Assembly: GCF_047495875.1 (NCBI RefSeq)
Contig: NC_092465.1
Coordinates: forward strand, 12,470,660 to 12,534,659
Direction: 5' to 3'
Source of the DNA: Pithys albifrons albifrons
Lineage: Eukaryota > Chordata > Aves > Passeriformes > Thamnophilidae
Length of the DNA stretch: 64,000 nt
In this document: positions 52,565 to 64,000 of the stretch, in pieces
How the letters are laid out: the number at the start of each line of letters is the position of its first letter
How positions within the stretch are numbered: position 1 is the first letter of the stretch
Position numbers and translations under genes: made by a program
The notes under the pieces: model-generated
Database searches by the model: none
What the model was told of the DNA's origin: nothing
What the model saw: the letters and a program-made list of their open reading frames with translations, nothing else

Positions 52565-52588
52565 GGGATGGGAGGGGGACCGAGAGGG
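52565..52588 (+). other. G-quadruplex motif, four G-runs
   Basis: GGGATGGGAGGGGG followed by ACCGAGAGGG satisfies the G3+N1-7 pattern, with a longest loop of seven bases. It sits about 100 bp from the minus-strand splice-site pair at 52468, upstream of it in minus-strand sense. Confidence 0.75.
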
Positions 52589-55464
52589 AGAGATCCCATT
52601 CATCTATAGATTGTTGAGGGTCAACATAATGAGTTCTGCAAACTGGACCAAGCAGTTCTGTAAGGCATTATTGCTAGTAAATAAATCACTTAGCAGGAGA
52701 AGAAAACGCATGTATAAATCTTCTGAGCTGGTAGCAGACGTGTTTCACTAGCAACTACCTCCTGAATAACATGCCAAGAAAGCCAGTAGAGAGAGTTTGT
52801 GAATGCATGTCCAAAGCTTCTTAGCAAACTGTCATATTGATCTAGCACAGCCTAAGGAAGCCTAAGAAGACTCAAGGAGTTTGGGCAAATGCTTGTATTA
52901 GTGTTCCTTTCCTCTTAAGAGTTTGCTGAGACGGCACTTCAGTGTTTCCCAAGTAGTGCACCTCCGACCCTGGCAATCCATCAAGTGAATGCAAATTGCG
53001 GACCAGACAAAACCAGGCAAACAGCAATGCTGCTTAATAATAATGTACTCCCAAAGAGAAGGACTTCCTCTACAATGATTGCTGTGTACACATTTAAACT
53101 AAACACCCAAACTTCTTATTAGCCTCATCATGATTTGTGTTTTTGTTCCCTTTGAAATGCTCCAAAGTAAATGGTACAAGTTTACTCAAGGCTAACCTCA
53201 AACAGTAGGCTTTCTGAACTGTGCAAACGAACAAAAGTTGGGCTATATATAGATGGCCCACATTTATTATAAGGCCCTTTTGAAAACCAACATCCAGCAA
53301 AGTAGAGCTAAGGAGCAAGTTTAAAAGAAAATAATCTCGGTAATCACCGCTCTCTTTGCATTTGGCCTGACCGGCCCTAATTTAGTGGGATTGTCCAGAA
53401 AAATGCCAGGGGGCAGCTTCCCTAAAAGTCCATCTCCAGCCATGTAATCAGCAGGAGTCAGATCAAGTCAGAAAAGCAGTTTTTCTTCTCACCTGCACAA
53501 GGTGTTCCTACTGCCAATATTGTTTCTCAGAGCCTTTCACACTTGGGGGAAAGAAAACACAAAGAAAAAGGGGAAGAGGGTTCCAGAGTGCTTATTTATT
53601 AATTGCATGTTAAACACCAGAAATGATCCCAAGATCATGGGGTAGCCCAAAATATCAGATCCTCTGCCAAAGCACTTCTGATACAGCTCTTAAGAAATGT
53701 GGTTATCACAGACTGTTTGTTTTAAACTCTGGCTAATGGATCAGGCAGACCTACACTGAGAAACTCACTAAATTATATTTGACCTTGTTAATTTAGCTCA
53801 AGAATTCATTATTATATTCTAATGAGCTTTCCATTCCTTGCTTTTCACTTGGATTTGCAAAATCCCTTCTGTGTAAAGGAAGTTTTCGTTATCTGTTTTA
53901 ACGGGAACATTCCCAAAATATCCAAGTGCTTACGTTTAGCTTGACTTAGACCATCACTACTACATTATTTAGCTTGGAAAAGAAAAACACTGCCACACAC
54001 ACATGCTCAGATTTGTCATGGGTTCATGGGATATATGAATATACAGGAGAAAAGACCATGTGCTGGCTGTCACAGACTGGCTATGGTGCCCCTTGTTGGA
54101 AGGGATCAAAATCACTTTCCCATGGAGTCAGGCCCAACCCGCTTGTGAGTCATTGCCTTCAAAGAGCCATTGCAAAATGTGCCTAAAAGTCCTCTAAGGC
54201 CACTGAGATGGAGCTGCAATAGCAAGTTGCCTTTTGTAAAAAACCCACACATACCTTCAAAAGGGACTAAAATCAATCAGGAAATCAACTAATAAGCATA
54301 CAGAGTCTGGTTTCACTCTCCATATACTCAGTTAATTGGAATTTATTCTGGAGCACTGATACTACAGTAAAGTGCCTGTAATGCGGTGCCTGCTGGCACT
54401 TACACACACGGGAGTACAAAAACACTGACTCCCATAGAAAGCAAGACTGCTATGCTGCAGACACAGAACTAACACTCTGTGGTGTCAGCCAAAAGGAGTG
54501 TGATGTACTCCACTGAAGTCTGTGTTTAAGGACAGTCTATGTATGATTGCTCCGCCCTGAGCACTCAGTCATGCAAACTTACTGTAAGCACCACTGGAGC
54601 CAGACACCATAATATTACTGCAGGAGCAATGCCAGAACCAAGGGAAAAAAAACCCAGAATTTTGGCTTTGTAAGATGATTAGAGCTGATTCCCAAGCAGC
54701 TTGGGCCAAAAGTATCAGAACTAATTATGAAAAATTATTAAAACAGGCCCAAGCAGATCCTGATGGTGGGTTACAACGTATTTCTACTCATCTTTCCATC
54801 ACTGATAGTGAAATTGGCAATCCAGTGGTTACTTTGGGAAATGAACATTACGCTGAGAATAAACTATGACCAAAAATGGCCATCATCCCTCAAGCACACA
54901 ACAGGCCAGAAGAAAGAAGAAAGCAGCAGTGGTCTTGCAATTAGCCCATGCTTCAGTCAACTGCACATCAGGGAGCTTTCTTGGGCTACTCCAGAAACAC
55001 CCCAGTACATGAGCTAGACCTGTGCTCGTGAGCAAGTTATTATATTCTTAGTGAGGATGGGTCAGCATTCCCCTGGCCTTGACTTAATGGATGTAAATAT
55101 GTTTAGATCTCCTTGCTGCTGCTAGAGTCTGAATACCACAGATCCCAAGCAGGAAGCCACTGATGACTGGGTGTGTGCAAAGTATAAAATAGCCTGTTTA
55201 TGGCAAACCATTCAGTATTACTAGGAGCATAGCATCCAAATTGTCTGGGAGAGTGCCTTTAGAGTAAGCCACACTTCAGCTCTGTACCTTCTTAGGAGCA
55301 GGTTGAAGAGGGTTTAATGGAGCCTCAGCACATTCACAGAAATATTTCAAGAGCATTTTAAGAGATTTTAAAAGTCCAGTTTGAGACTCTGTGCTGTTTT
55401 CTGACAGCTTGTGTCTCATTCTGTTGAAACGTTCTGCCTACATGCTTCAAACCAGACAACCTAT

Positions 55465-56335
55465 AATCACAGAACCATAGAATGGTTTGTGTTGGAAGAA
55501 GCCTTCAAAAACCAATTCAGCATCCCTGCCATCTTTACACAAAGCCCCATCCAGTCTGGCCTTGAACACTTCCAATGATAGGGCATCCACAGCTGCTCTG
55601 GACAACCTGTTCCAGTACCTCACCCTCCTCTCCATAAAATATTTCTACCTCATGTGTTCTCTAAACACACTGTCTTCCAGTTTAAAATCACTACATCTTT
55701 GACTTTACAGCGTGTTTCTTCATCTTTCATGTAGGCCCCCTATAAGTATGGAATGGCTGCAATGAGGTCTCCTCTGAGTCTTCTTTTCTCCAGGCTGAAC
55801 AACCTGAACACTCTCAGCCTGTCTTCACAGGGAGGTGCTCCAGTCACATTTGTGGTGTCCTGTGTGCTCTCTTGTGCTGAGGGCCCCAGAGTTGTATGCA
55901 GTATTGCAGGTGGGGTCTCACAAGGTAAGAGTCGAGAGGCAGAATCAGCTCTCTTGTTCTGCTGGCCCCTTGCTTTGCACCCCAGGATACAGTTGACTGT
56001 CAGGTCTCTGAGTGCACATTGTTGGCTCCTGTCCAGCTTTTCATATCCCAGTACTCCTAGGTCCTCCTTGGAAGGGCTGTTGTCAATCCTTCCAGCCTGC
56101 AGTGATAGTGGGTTGCCCCAACCCAGGTACAGAATTTTGCTGAACTTCATGAAATTCACACAGGCTCACCTCTCAAGGACATCCAAGTCCCTCTGGATGA
56201 CATCCCATTCCTCCAGTGTGTTGACTGGATCACACAGCTTGGTGTTGTTGGCAAATTTGCTGAGAATGCACTCAATTCCCGTCTGTGTCATTGATGAAGA
56301 TAATAAATAGTATTTCTCCCAGTAGGGGTCATTGA
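55465..56335 (-). mobile_element. CR1 LINE, 5'-truncated copy
   Basis: This is the 3' part of a chicken-repeat-1 (CR1) non-LTR retrotransposon read on the minus strand. Its 3' terminus lies at about 55465, where the minus strand ends with the family's typical AACCATTCTATGGTTCTGTG tail: short near-repeats of an ATTCTATG unit instead of poly-A. Going upstream on the minus strand it covers the 3' UTR, the end of ORF2 and the last part of the reverse transcriptase, and recognisable similarity stops near 56335. Full CR1 elements are about 4.5 kb, so roughly the last fifth remains; 5' truncation is the usual fate of CR1 insertions. Divergence from the consensus I remember is considerable, so it is an old insertion. 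I did not identify a target-site duplication. The family call is strong; the subfamily cannot be assigned without a library search. Confidence 0.95.
55540..56335 (-). pseudogene. Broken CR1 ORF2 (reverse transcriptase C-terminal part)
   Basis: The minus strand encodes, in pieces, the end of the CR1 ORF2 protein, whose endonuclease and reverse transcriptase drive target-primed retroposition. In order: a FINDTDG stretch, then a one-base insertion, then IECILSKFANNTK (the family's FADDTK box), later DLGVLGYEKLD, then DRLRVFRLFSLEKRRLRGDL, and near the C-terminus YWNRLSRAAVDALSLEVFK and ARLDGAL. The FADD box, whose aspartates bind catalytic metal, reads FANN at 56244-56255, so both aspartates are replaced. 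The pieces lie in different frames and the longest intact run is about 139 codons (55740-56159). The endonuclease and most of the reverse transcriptase are missing through 5' truncation. The copy cannot make an active enzyme. Confidence 0.9.
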
Positions 56336-58379
56336 GATATATCATTCAAGTGTAATAAAAAGAATGCACTAAAATGAACAGTTCTGTTCATTTTGTTGAC
56401 GTTCCTCACTGAAAAGTCTCTACTGCAGAATTGCCATGGGCATCCATCATGGTACGATCATTTTGGACTGGGAGGTATCCAACAAATTGGACTTTGATTT
56501 CTCTTATGGACTGAGGTGGTAACAAAACCATTTCATAGCAGCTCAAAACTAAGTCTCTAACATGGCTGCTGAAGTAGTTAATTTCTTTCTTTGCATTCTA
56601 GGACCCAAAGATAATGCTGGCTCCCTGACTGTATTTACCACGTCTTCACTTTACTAAAAGTCATTTATAGATGAAACAGACAGGGATGCATGCTCATGCC
56701 TCCTTCAGAAGCCATGGCTGACATTGCTTATGGACCATGTAGGACCCACCACAGCACTTCTGTTTGGTAGCTCTTGCGGTGTAGATGGAAAGTGCAGGTT
56801 TGATCAAAACAGGGACAGAGGCCAAGGATGTGATTTTCATTTGCGAGTTTGTCCCTGCTTACCTTGGGCCCATTGAAAAAGCTCTGTCTGAACAATTAAA
56901 CATTATGGGCCTGAAGAGGTTTCACAAGTCTTCTGTGAGAGGGAAATTAAAATGTTTGTACAAATTAGAAGCTAAATTCTATCGCTTCCCACATCTCAAA
57001 ATTTTAGTTTTTGCGAACACACTAACGCATGGCTGCACTTAAGCCTCACACAAATTAGATCTACAATAAAAATTACAGTGCATTCTTTAAGAGTTAGTCT
57101 CTTTTTCAATACAAACCAGCTGTTTTGTAACTAAGAGACAATTTCCTCCTTTTTCTCTCTCCCTCTTGTTTTGTTTTAGGTCACTGACTAGAAGTAATGT
57201 CTGTGCAGAACTACCACAACATTTTCCTATACATCAGAGAAACCAAAGTCATTAACTGAATTCGAAACAAGGAAATAAACAAATAAAAAAGAACCACCAA
57301 AGGGAAAAGAAACAACATTAATGTTACTCGTTTTGATTTGGGTTTCAAAAGAAGCACTGAGTTAGGGAAGGACCTTAGCCTGGCTTACCTTACTTCTTAG
57401 TAAAAGAAGCTGGGGCATGATAGATAAGACAGTGCAACAAGGTCATAAAAACGCACGTAAGAGCAAAAAGTCCTTCTGCTGAGTGATTCACTTCTTCACA
57501 TGTGCATTTCCACATCAGCACCAACCTGCAGCACCTTTCAGGTCCCAGTCACTAACTGAACCACCTGGGTGTACACAGATACAAGCAAAGCCACAGGCAA
57601 ATTAATATCCTCACTGTTACCAGTTATGCTTGTATCTACTAAGTTGCTCCTTCAATTAACCCCAAGAGAACCACCATTGCACTCAATGCTTTGCCATTTC
57701 TACAGTGGGTCCCATTGAACAGACTGGCCAGACCCCTTTCCAGGTACTCTGGGGGTTGAAGATACCCAGCCACTGACAGGGTAGAAGCCATGTGGCTTCC
57801 CAGACTTCCCAGAGAAGTGCCCAGGAGTGCAACAATGGTGTGGTGACTTAACAAACAAAGAACTGGGTAGCTGCTCCAAGGCACACCTCCTTAGCCCTGA
57901 AAAATTCACCATCCTGATTCTGGAGCAAGAGGTTACAAGTAAAACTGAGGTGCTGAGCACTAGAGATTTTCCCCAGAGACTGAATCCCACAGTGATGCAA
58001 GAAATGTGATGGTCTTTAGAAACTCATCTAATGCAAATGTTCATTTATACAATGAGTATATGAACAATGACCGAGCATCGAGAGTTACAGCTGAGTAAGG
58101 GTTTCTGGGCTGGTCTCAGAGGAGCTAATCACTAGAGAAAAAAAAATCCCACCTCACTTCACATATGCAAATTGAAGCTTAAAAGAGCGAGTAACTCTCA
58201 TTATACCTTTCAACACACAATTTGTGTATTTCTGCCAGCACCTGATGCTATGTTAAAGTGCATTCAGTTTCCAACTATCATTCTCTGGGCCCCTACTACA
58301 TGGTATGAATAGACAAAGCATGCAATTAGGGTCAAATTTCTATCTGATGGCCACTGAAGATATTTTGTTTGTTTTGGAA

Positions 58380-58399
58380 GGGGGACAGGGTGGGATGGG
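58380..58399 (+). other. G-quadruplex motif, four G-runs
   Basis: GGGGGACAGGGTGGGATGGG has four G-runs with loops of three, one and two bases, a compact canonical quadruplex motif. The surroundings are unique AT-leaning DNA without a recognised gene. Confidence 0.85.
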
Positions 58400-59245
58400 T
58401 AGGAGAGAAGAGTTTGGTTAAAAAACAATCTTTATTTTGAGCAGCCTGGGCAGAACTGCAAAGCATTTCGAGTAGAGAATATTTTCTTTGTTAAAATCTT
58501 TAAGTGAGCCTCAGCAGTGAACTGATGAGAGGGTAACATTCCTCACTGCTAATTATAAGCAATGTATAAAATTTCATTCAATAGTAAAGTAGCATAGAAA
58601 CACAATGAAAAAGCTACTGCACAGCTAAAATACCCCAAGTTGTTAATGAAAAGTAGCTGAAATAACATATTGGTTAGGCCAAATCTGTGAACATAAAAGA
58701 TGCATTTATATCAGAGTGGTGCATGGAAAAAAAAGATGACGACAATACTATTTCTGTGGAATACTAAATGATTAAAGGCAATAAAGATTTCTGTACAGCT
58801 GGGAGAAACTTACGGTCTCAACTCCTATAAAGCATACTGCATGAGCTTTGATAAAGAGTTGCTGTACAAGGGAAAACAGGTCTTTGAGAGCAAAGATTCT
58901 CCTAAGAATGTGTATACACACACTCTTGTGAATCAGAAAGCCTCTAAATATACACCACTAGTTCAGTTAAACCAAACAACTTGCTCAATCTCTGGGCTGA
59001 AAGTTACCTTTATTGTCATTTAAAACGCACAGCAATTTGTAATGAGAAAATACTGATCTTTCAGAGGTGAATGCAAACAAAGATTAAGAGGCAGCCCTGG
59101 CCTCTGGAAACCCAGGAGCTCAGAGGGATGTTAGGGGGATAAGTATTTCAGAGCACACTACAAAGGCACCACCGTTCATCTCACCCACAAATCGGTTTCT
59201 GAATAAATGTTGCTTGGGCTGTCTCTGAGACATGCTGATTTCTAG

Positions 59246-59280
59246 CGACTGCTTAATGGGACTACTCAACAGGAATACTT
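59246..59280. repeat. Fossil repeat fragment, TTCAATGGGACTACTCA type
   Basis: GACTGCTTAATGGGACTACT followed by CAACAGGAATACTT resembles the GACTTCAATGGGACTACTCA segment common to ancient repeats of birds and reptiles. Similarity ends quickly on both sides. A related scrap, CCAATGCTTACTGAAGTCAA, lies at 59710-59729. Confidence 0.4.
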
Positions 59281-62200
59281 AAAACAAAGTTTTGCCTCTT
59301 GAGATTTGAACTATTCAAGTTTAGATAGATTTCAAGATGTAGTTTCTCATGTACTTTGTCCTTAGGATGCCACTCCAGATTGGTACCCATAACTCATTAA
59401 TACACAAGGCACTAACATGCAAATAAAATAATTTCTGCCAAACTGAGACAGCTTTGGGGATTGTATATTAATAACAAAAAGTTGCATTCATGTGCAGTGA
59501 TAGGACTGTACTCCACAACTGCTTAAACCTCACAAATTCTCAATAAGGATATTCTTTTTTTTCCCTTTGTCTGATAGAGAAATAGCAATACTATTTTTCT
59601 TCCCAAATTTGTCTGAAAGGTCTTTCCACCTTGCCTTGGTAACTGGGAGCAGAATCCAAATTGTTCTCAATGCTCCTGTAGATCTAACAGGAGCAAACAG
59701 GTCCTAGTCCAATGCTTACTGAAGTCAACAGCTATAAAATGGTAAAATAACAGCTTTCCAAGGGACTGCTAAAGCACGTACACACAAAGTGTGTAGCCTG
59801 AGGCCAAATAAAGAGCCAAATTTAGGACTTGAAGCAATTCCCAGTAACTCTGCTCTCACCACCAAACAACTCCAGATATAGAGAAAAAAAGTAAAAATTG
59901 ACCCCTTTTTGTAATAAGGAAGGGCAAAGATACCACTGCAGCACATCATGAGTCTCAGAGCCAGCACATAGGGAGCTGCTGCTGCAAAAGGGCCCTGCTG
60001 GGCACTGCCAAGAACTGGCTGCTTGTGCTCCATGGGAAAGCACAGGACAAATGGGGGGTATCCAATTAGGAGGCTTGCATGGGCAATCCCACACAGACCG
60101 AAGGCTAGTGTGAATTTTCCATGCTGGAGGTCACAGCCTAGTCCAGCTGCAGCAGCAAGACCAGCACCAGCTGCCCAGGCTGTCCCACCATGCTGCCAGC
60201 ACCCTTGGTTTCTCTCATCAAATATACCCATCCTTGAGTCTTCAACGTGAATTGCTGTGAGCACACAATCCTGGTGCAAGTTTCCAGCACTGTTGTGCCT
60301 TTTCAGGCTGTCACCTACACCAGCTGCAGTCCACTCCCAGCATAGAGGGAAGAGAAGTATTGATACAGGCACACCAGAAGTGGATGTGCATGTAATTGTA
60401 AAATGATAGCTACTTCACTGGAGCTTGGAGTAGGGAGGTTACAATGTGCCTAAATTACACAGTTAGCTCCAGCATGTGCAAACATGGCTTACAAAAGTTT
60501 AACGTCAGTTTTTCTCTCTTGTATGAATTTGGGATGTTTTTTCTCTGCAGCTGCCAAAATGCTAGCTGTTGACAAACTAGTCGAAGTGCTACCAAAGCAT
60601 CTTTCATGAGCTGACTGCGTACATCTGAACAGACACATACCTCATTAATGTGCTATATTTCAGGCTAGAGAAAACAATGCATGTCGAGAGACTATAAACC
60701 ACAAGTACAAATGATCCAGGTCACCTATGATGAATATAAGCAGTGTTACATGAAACATGACACATTGGGCTCTCTCTTCTTGGGAAAAAAAAAAAAAAGA
60801 AAATTAGAAGAGAAAAGATGCAGAAGGGGTCCACATTCTTATCAATTCCTCTCTTTTGAAAGCTGTTGGAGCCAAGGAGATTTTCAGAATTCTTTTCCTT
60901 GCTGTTCTGCACACAGGGTGCTTTCACCTCCCACCAGACACCACCCGTCCTGCAGGAACATCAAAAGAAACTGATTTTGAATCCAGATTAGTCTCTAAGT
61001 CCAGGATTAGGCTGATGGCTAAACCAGAAAAAAGAGCTCAGTTTGGGAAGTGGGAAGCAGAGGATATGAACATGGGTCTCTTGCCTGGTTGTCCATTTCT
61101 GCATCCTTGTGAAATGAAATTACATGAAGAGATTTTTCTGGTGAGAGTCTGTTTTCCCCCAAACCAGAAACTCAGAAATTTGACCTGGGGCTTGACCTTC
61201 TCCCCCTCTCAGCACAGAGACCCCAGCTTTGGTGAGCTGATGAAACCAAAACATTGGAGTAGTTCTGCTGATTTGAAGTTTAGCAATTTATTTAAGCCCC
61301 TTCTTGAAGCAGAGGTCAGGTAAAATTTTATTCTGTGAATTTGATTCTGTGTGATTTGCTCAATTCCGTACACTTTTCTGAATAAAGAAGCTATTTATAA
61401 TTTTGATAAGTTTCCAGCTCACAAGTACATCCAGAAAGGTGGAAGGGAAAAAAACCTCAGTTAATAAATTGCTATTATAGAAGGAATATACGACAAGCAA
61501 TGCTCTCTGTATATTCATTAGCCCACACCTACTTTTGAAACTAAATCTTGAGAGATTTTATAATTCATGCCTTCATGCTCATCAAAACATTTTTTATAGC
61601 AATCACTTTTGTGACAGGTTCCCCCCCTCCCTTCATTCGAAGTAAGCAGAGTTATGGAACAGTCACACTAAAAAAATACCTGCAAAGTAGCAGCTGCCCA
61701 GGAAAAGGCCTAGATATAATACGACTGCTGATTTTTGAACTGCTATGCATGCTGTGTATGCCTGGAAACATAACAAATGTGCATGGCTTGGCTTGTAGCA
61801 CCTAATTTGCAATAATATTGAAGTCCCCCACAATAACTCATTTACTCTTATAATAAATATATAAAAAAAGACAAATTGCTACATCGAACATGCATTTTCT
61901 TCACTACAAGTAGCTGCTACCCCAGGGAGAAAGCCCTGTGCTGCTAACTAATAGTAAATCCTTTGGAAAATCATGTGTCATAATGATGGACAACCAGGGA
62001 AAAGGTATTAAATAGATTTAGAGGTTAGATACTCTAACAAGAACAAAAGAGGCCTTTTGCAAGCTAGTACCAATCAGAGCTGGCTCATTGATATGATTAG
62101 CACCAAGTCCAAAGAAAGTTTCCATTACAAGACAAGACAACAGGGAGAATTCAACCCAAAACCTTTCTAGGAAGATCTGTTTGGGAATGAACAAGTCCCA

Positions 62201-64000
62201 AAAAAATTAGGGAACTTTTTGGTTCTCAGAAGATATCATGGTCTTCTCAAACTACATTTCGACAGGGGTGATTTTGCTCCATCTGTTATCTATTGGCTCA
62301 TGATTAGACAAAGCACATCTGAGTTAGAATGCATTACGATTATATGATGCCAACAAAAAAATACAGACTGTCTGAACACGTCTGATGGCCAGAAAAGAGA
62401 AACAGTGCATTATCTAGAAGCCTAGGCAATACAAGACAGCAACATTACTTTGCTTCATCTTTAGAAAATTACTCATAAGCATAAATTTATACACAAGGGT
62501 CAGGGTTTGTGTTTTGGTTTTTGTGTTTGTTTCTTTTTCAGAAGTGAGATCAAAATACCAGTGTTCTGCAGAATTATATACAAAATGGAAAGATCGTGTC
62601 CAGATCTCAACTTCAGATCCAATCAGGATTGTGGCCTAAATTGATTTCCACCAGCACTTTCTAATTAGATTTGATACACTGGGGGTGTGGGAACCTTAAT
62701 TCATCATAAATGTCGCAAGTTTATTTCATACAGAAGCAAGGAACAGCCCAATCTTGACAGAAACAAAGGGAGAGAGTCTTTTAATTTGTATTTGTGTGGA
62801 TTCCCTGGTATCTTTCATATCTGCAGAACACCCAGCTGCTCCCCAACTGGCTCCAAGTTTCTTCCTCCAGAACATTTTCTATTGTTTCTGATACATCATC
62901 CTATAGTGATTTATCACTATTTTGCAATCATTATCAGTTTACTATTTTGACCAATACACCATAAATCAAGAAGAAGAATGTTAGGTGGGACTTCATAGTG
63001 TAGCTTTCATTCATTACCTACAAAGATTATAGCCATTTCATAAAAACCAATATCAAAGAAAGAAGCTTACTGGCAAGGACCAGTGAAATTCATTTCATGC
63101 TTCAAAAGTTTGTGATTGGTCTGGTAAGGAAAAAAACCTTCAACTGTTGGAAATTGTTTTCTCTTTTAAACCAGCAAATACTCAAGATTGAGCTATGTCA
63201 ATTGTATGCCGTAATTTCTACTCAAATGCAATGGAGACTATTCCATATCTGTCCTTGTAAAACCCACTGTGCTTACTATTCATGAACTGCTGGAGAGAGA
63301 GATACATAAAGCACAGGTCTCCAATACTTTATGCTTGCTGCTCCAGAGAGCTGTGGCACTCGGAAACGAGGCTCTGGGAAAGTCAGCTGCACACTTGGCA
63401 CTACATTTCATGCTCATGCAGGGGACAGTCATAAGAGGAATGACATGAGGACTCCAGATCAAAACAAAAAATATCCCCCACACAGTTTGGGGAGAAAACT
63501 GAATAAACTTTGACAAATTCCCTTCATTAGTATTTGTCATTCCTAGAAGTCTGCTGTCCTGACTATTCCTATGCTTCTCTCTGAACTTCTGAGAAACTTC
63601 TTAGGCTAGTCCAAAACTGCTTTTCGATACCTTCTCTCTCCACTCACTTCTCATTGAGCGTTATACATTACCATCCAGTATCCTGACATAATGGTCTGTT
63701 ACCAATATTCACTCTCTAATTGGGTCAAACCTTGTGCTTACTTTGTTTCTCCCAATGGTAAGACTCCTCAAGATTTTTTTTTTTGATCTTGCATGAGTCC
63801 TACTACTTGTAAAAATCTATCTTTAGTAACCACAGTCTCAAAATTGAGCAGTTACCCTCTCAGTCATCTATCTCCACTGGAGAAGCATTATGAGGGTCCT
63901 GTGTTTGACAGGAACCACCCTCCCACACTCTCTCAGCCCAGCTTTGAATGTCATCTGATTTGGAGCTCCTCTGCAAGGGGGTCTTGCAGTACATATGTAC

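Larger units (their letters stand above)
45241..55464. other. Unique non-coding sequence
   Basis: No exon is recognised. Locally GC-richer parts (45.3-47.4, 48.1-48.7 and 50.7-52.1 kb) carry overlapping open frames on both strands without protein similarity. Two G-quadruplex motifs and the splice-site pair are listed separately. 53590-53900 is AT-rich with ATTAATTGCATG and ATTATTATATTCTAATGAG and is CNE-like. 54.0-55.4 kb shows nothing specific. Confidence 0.65.
56336..64000. other. Unique non-coding sequence
   Basis: No gene is recognised. The longest open frame of the whole window, 59725-60372 (-), lies here; it is alanine- and leucine-rich with hydrophobic stretches but matches no family I know. 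The G-quadruplex at 58380 and fossil scraps at 59246 and 59710 are noted. 61975-62120 is AT-rich with AATAGATTTAGAGG and GATATGATTAGC and may be conserved. 62.2-64.0 kb shows nothing specific. Confidence 0.65.

Noticed and set aside
55753..56310. 185-codon plus-strand open frame
   Set aside because: It is the antisense shadow of the minus-strand CR1 ORF2 remnant.
60681..61323. Two overlapping plus-strand open frames after an A14 run, possible processed pseudogene
   Set aside because: No known protein is recognisable, the A-run is inside and not at the 3' end, and no flanking duplication was seen.
1..64000. CRISPR arrays, operons, phage or other prokaryotic systems
   Set aside because: No regularly spaced repeats, no gene-dense layout, and a CR1 LINE plus CpG depletion point to a vertebrate nuclear genome.

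Overview
The window looks like a stretch of vertebrate, most probably avian, nuclear DNA with no recognisable protein-coding gene. It is AT-leaning, CpG-poor and unique almost throughout. No open frame has convincing family similarity, and no chain of splice-bounded exons can be built. The one clear interspersed repeat is a 5'-truncated CR1 LINE on the minus strand (about 55465-56335), the dominant retroposon of birds and other sauropsids. One young-type repeat in 64 kb, with no SINE or L1 carpet, fits a bird better than a mammal or a squamate. The species and the locus cannot be named from sequence alone.

Layout: 1-16.7 kb is unique non-coding DNA with purine tracts, a short (CA)8, small hairpins and homeobox-motif-rich AT blocks that resemble conserved non-coding elements. 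At 16714-16820 there is an eroded palindromic, MITE-like fossil. 16.8-23.8 kb is again plain. 23.85-25.6 kb has clearly more CpG than its surroundings, densest at 25130-25480, and includes a 22-bp tandem dimer and a good splice-donor match. 26-31 kb holds a run of AT-rich, motif-clustered blocks and a perfect 11-bp stem hairpin. 31-55 kb is plain sequence with fossil repeat scraps, two G-quadruplex motifs and, on the minus strand near 52468, a strong acceptor run almost directly into a perfect GTAAGT donor. The CR1 follows, then 56.3-64 kb of unique sequence with a third G-quadruplex motif.

Interpretation: this is either a gene desert or the inside of a very long intron. If it is an intron, the minus-strand splice signal near 52.47 kb would be a candidate recursive (ratchet) splice site. 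I found no prokaryotic-type system, no CRISPR array, no rRNA or tRNA gene, and nothing I can defend as a new biological system. The best leads are regulatory or structural: the splice-site pair, the CpG cluster, the palindromic fossil repeat family and the CNE-like blocks. All need comparative alignment or RNA data.
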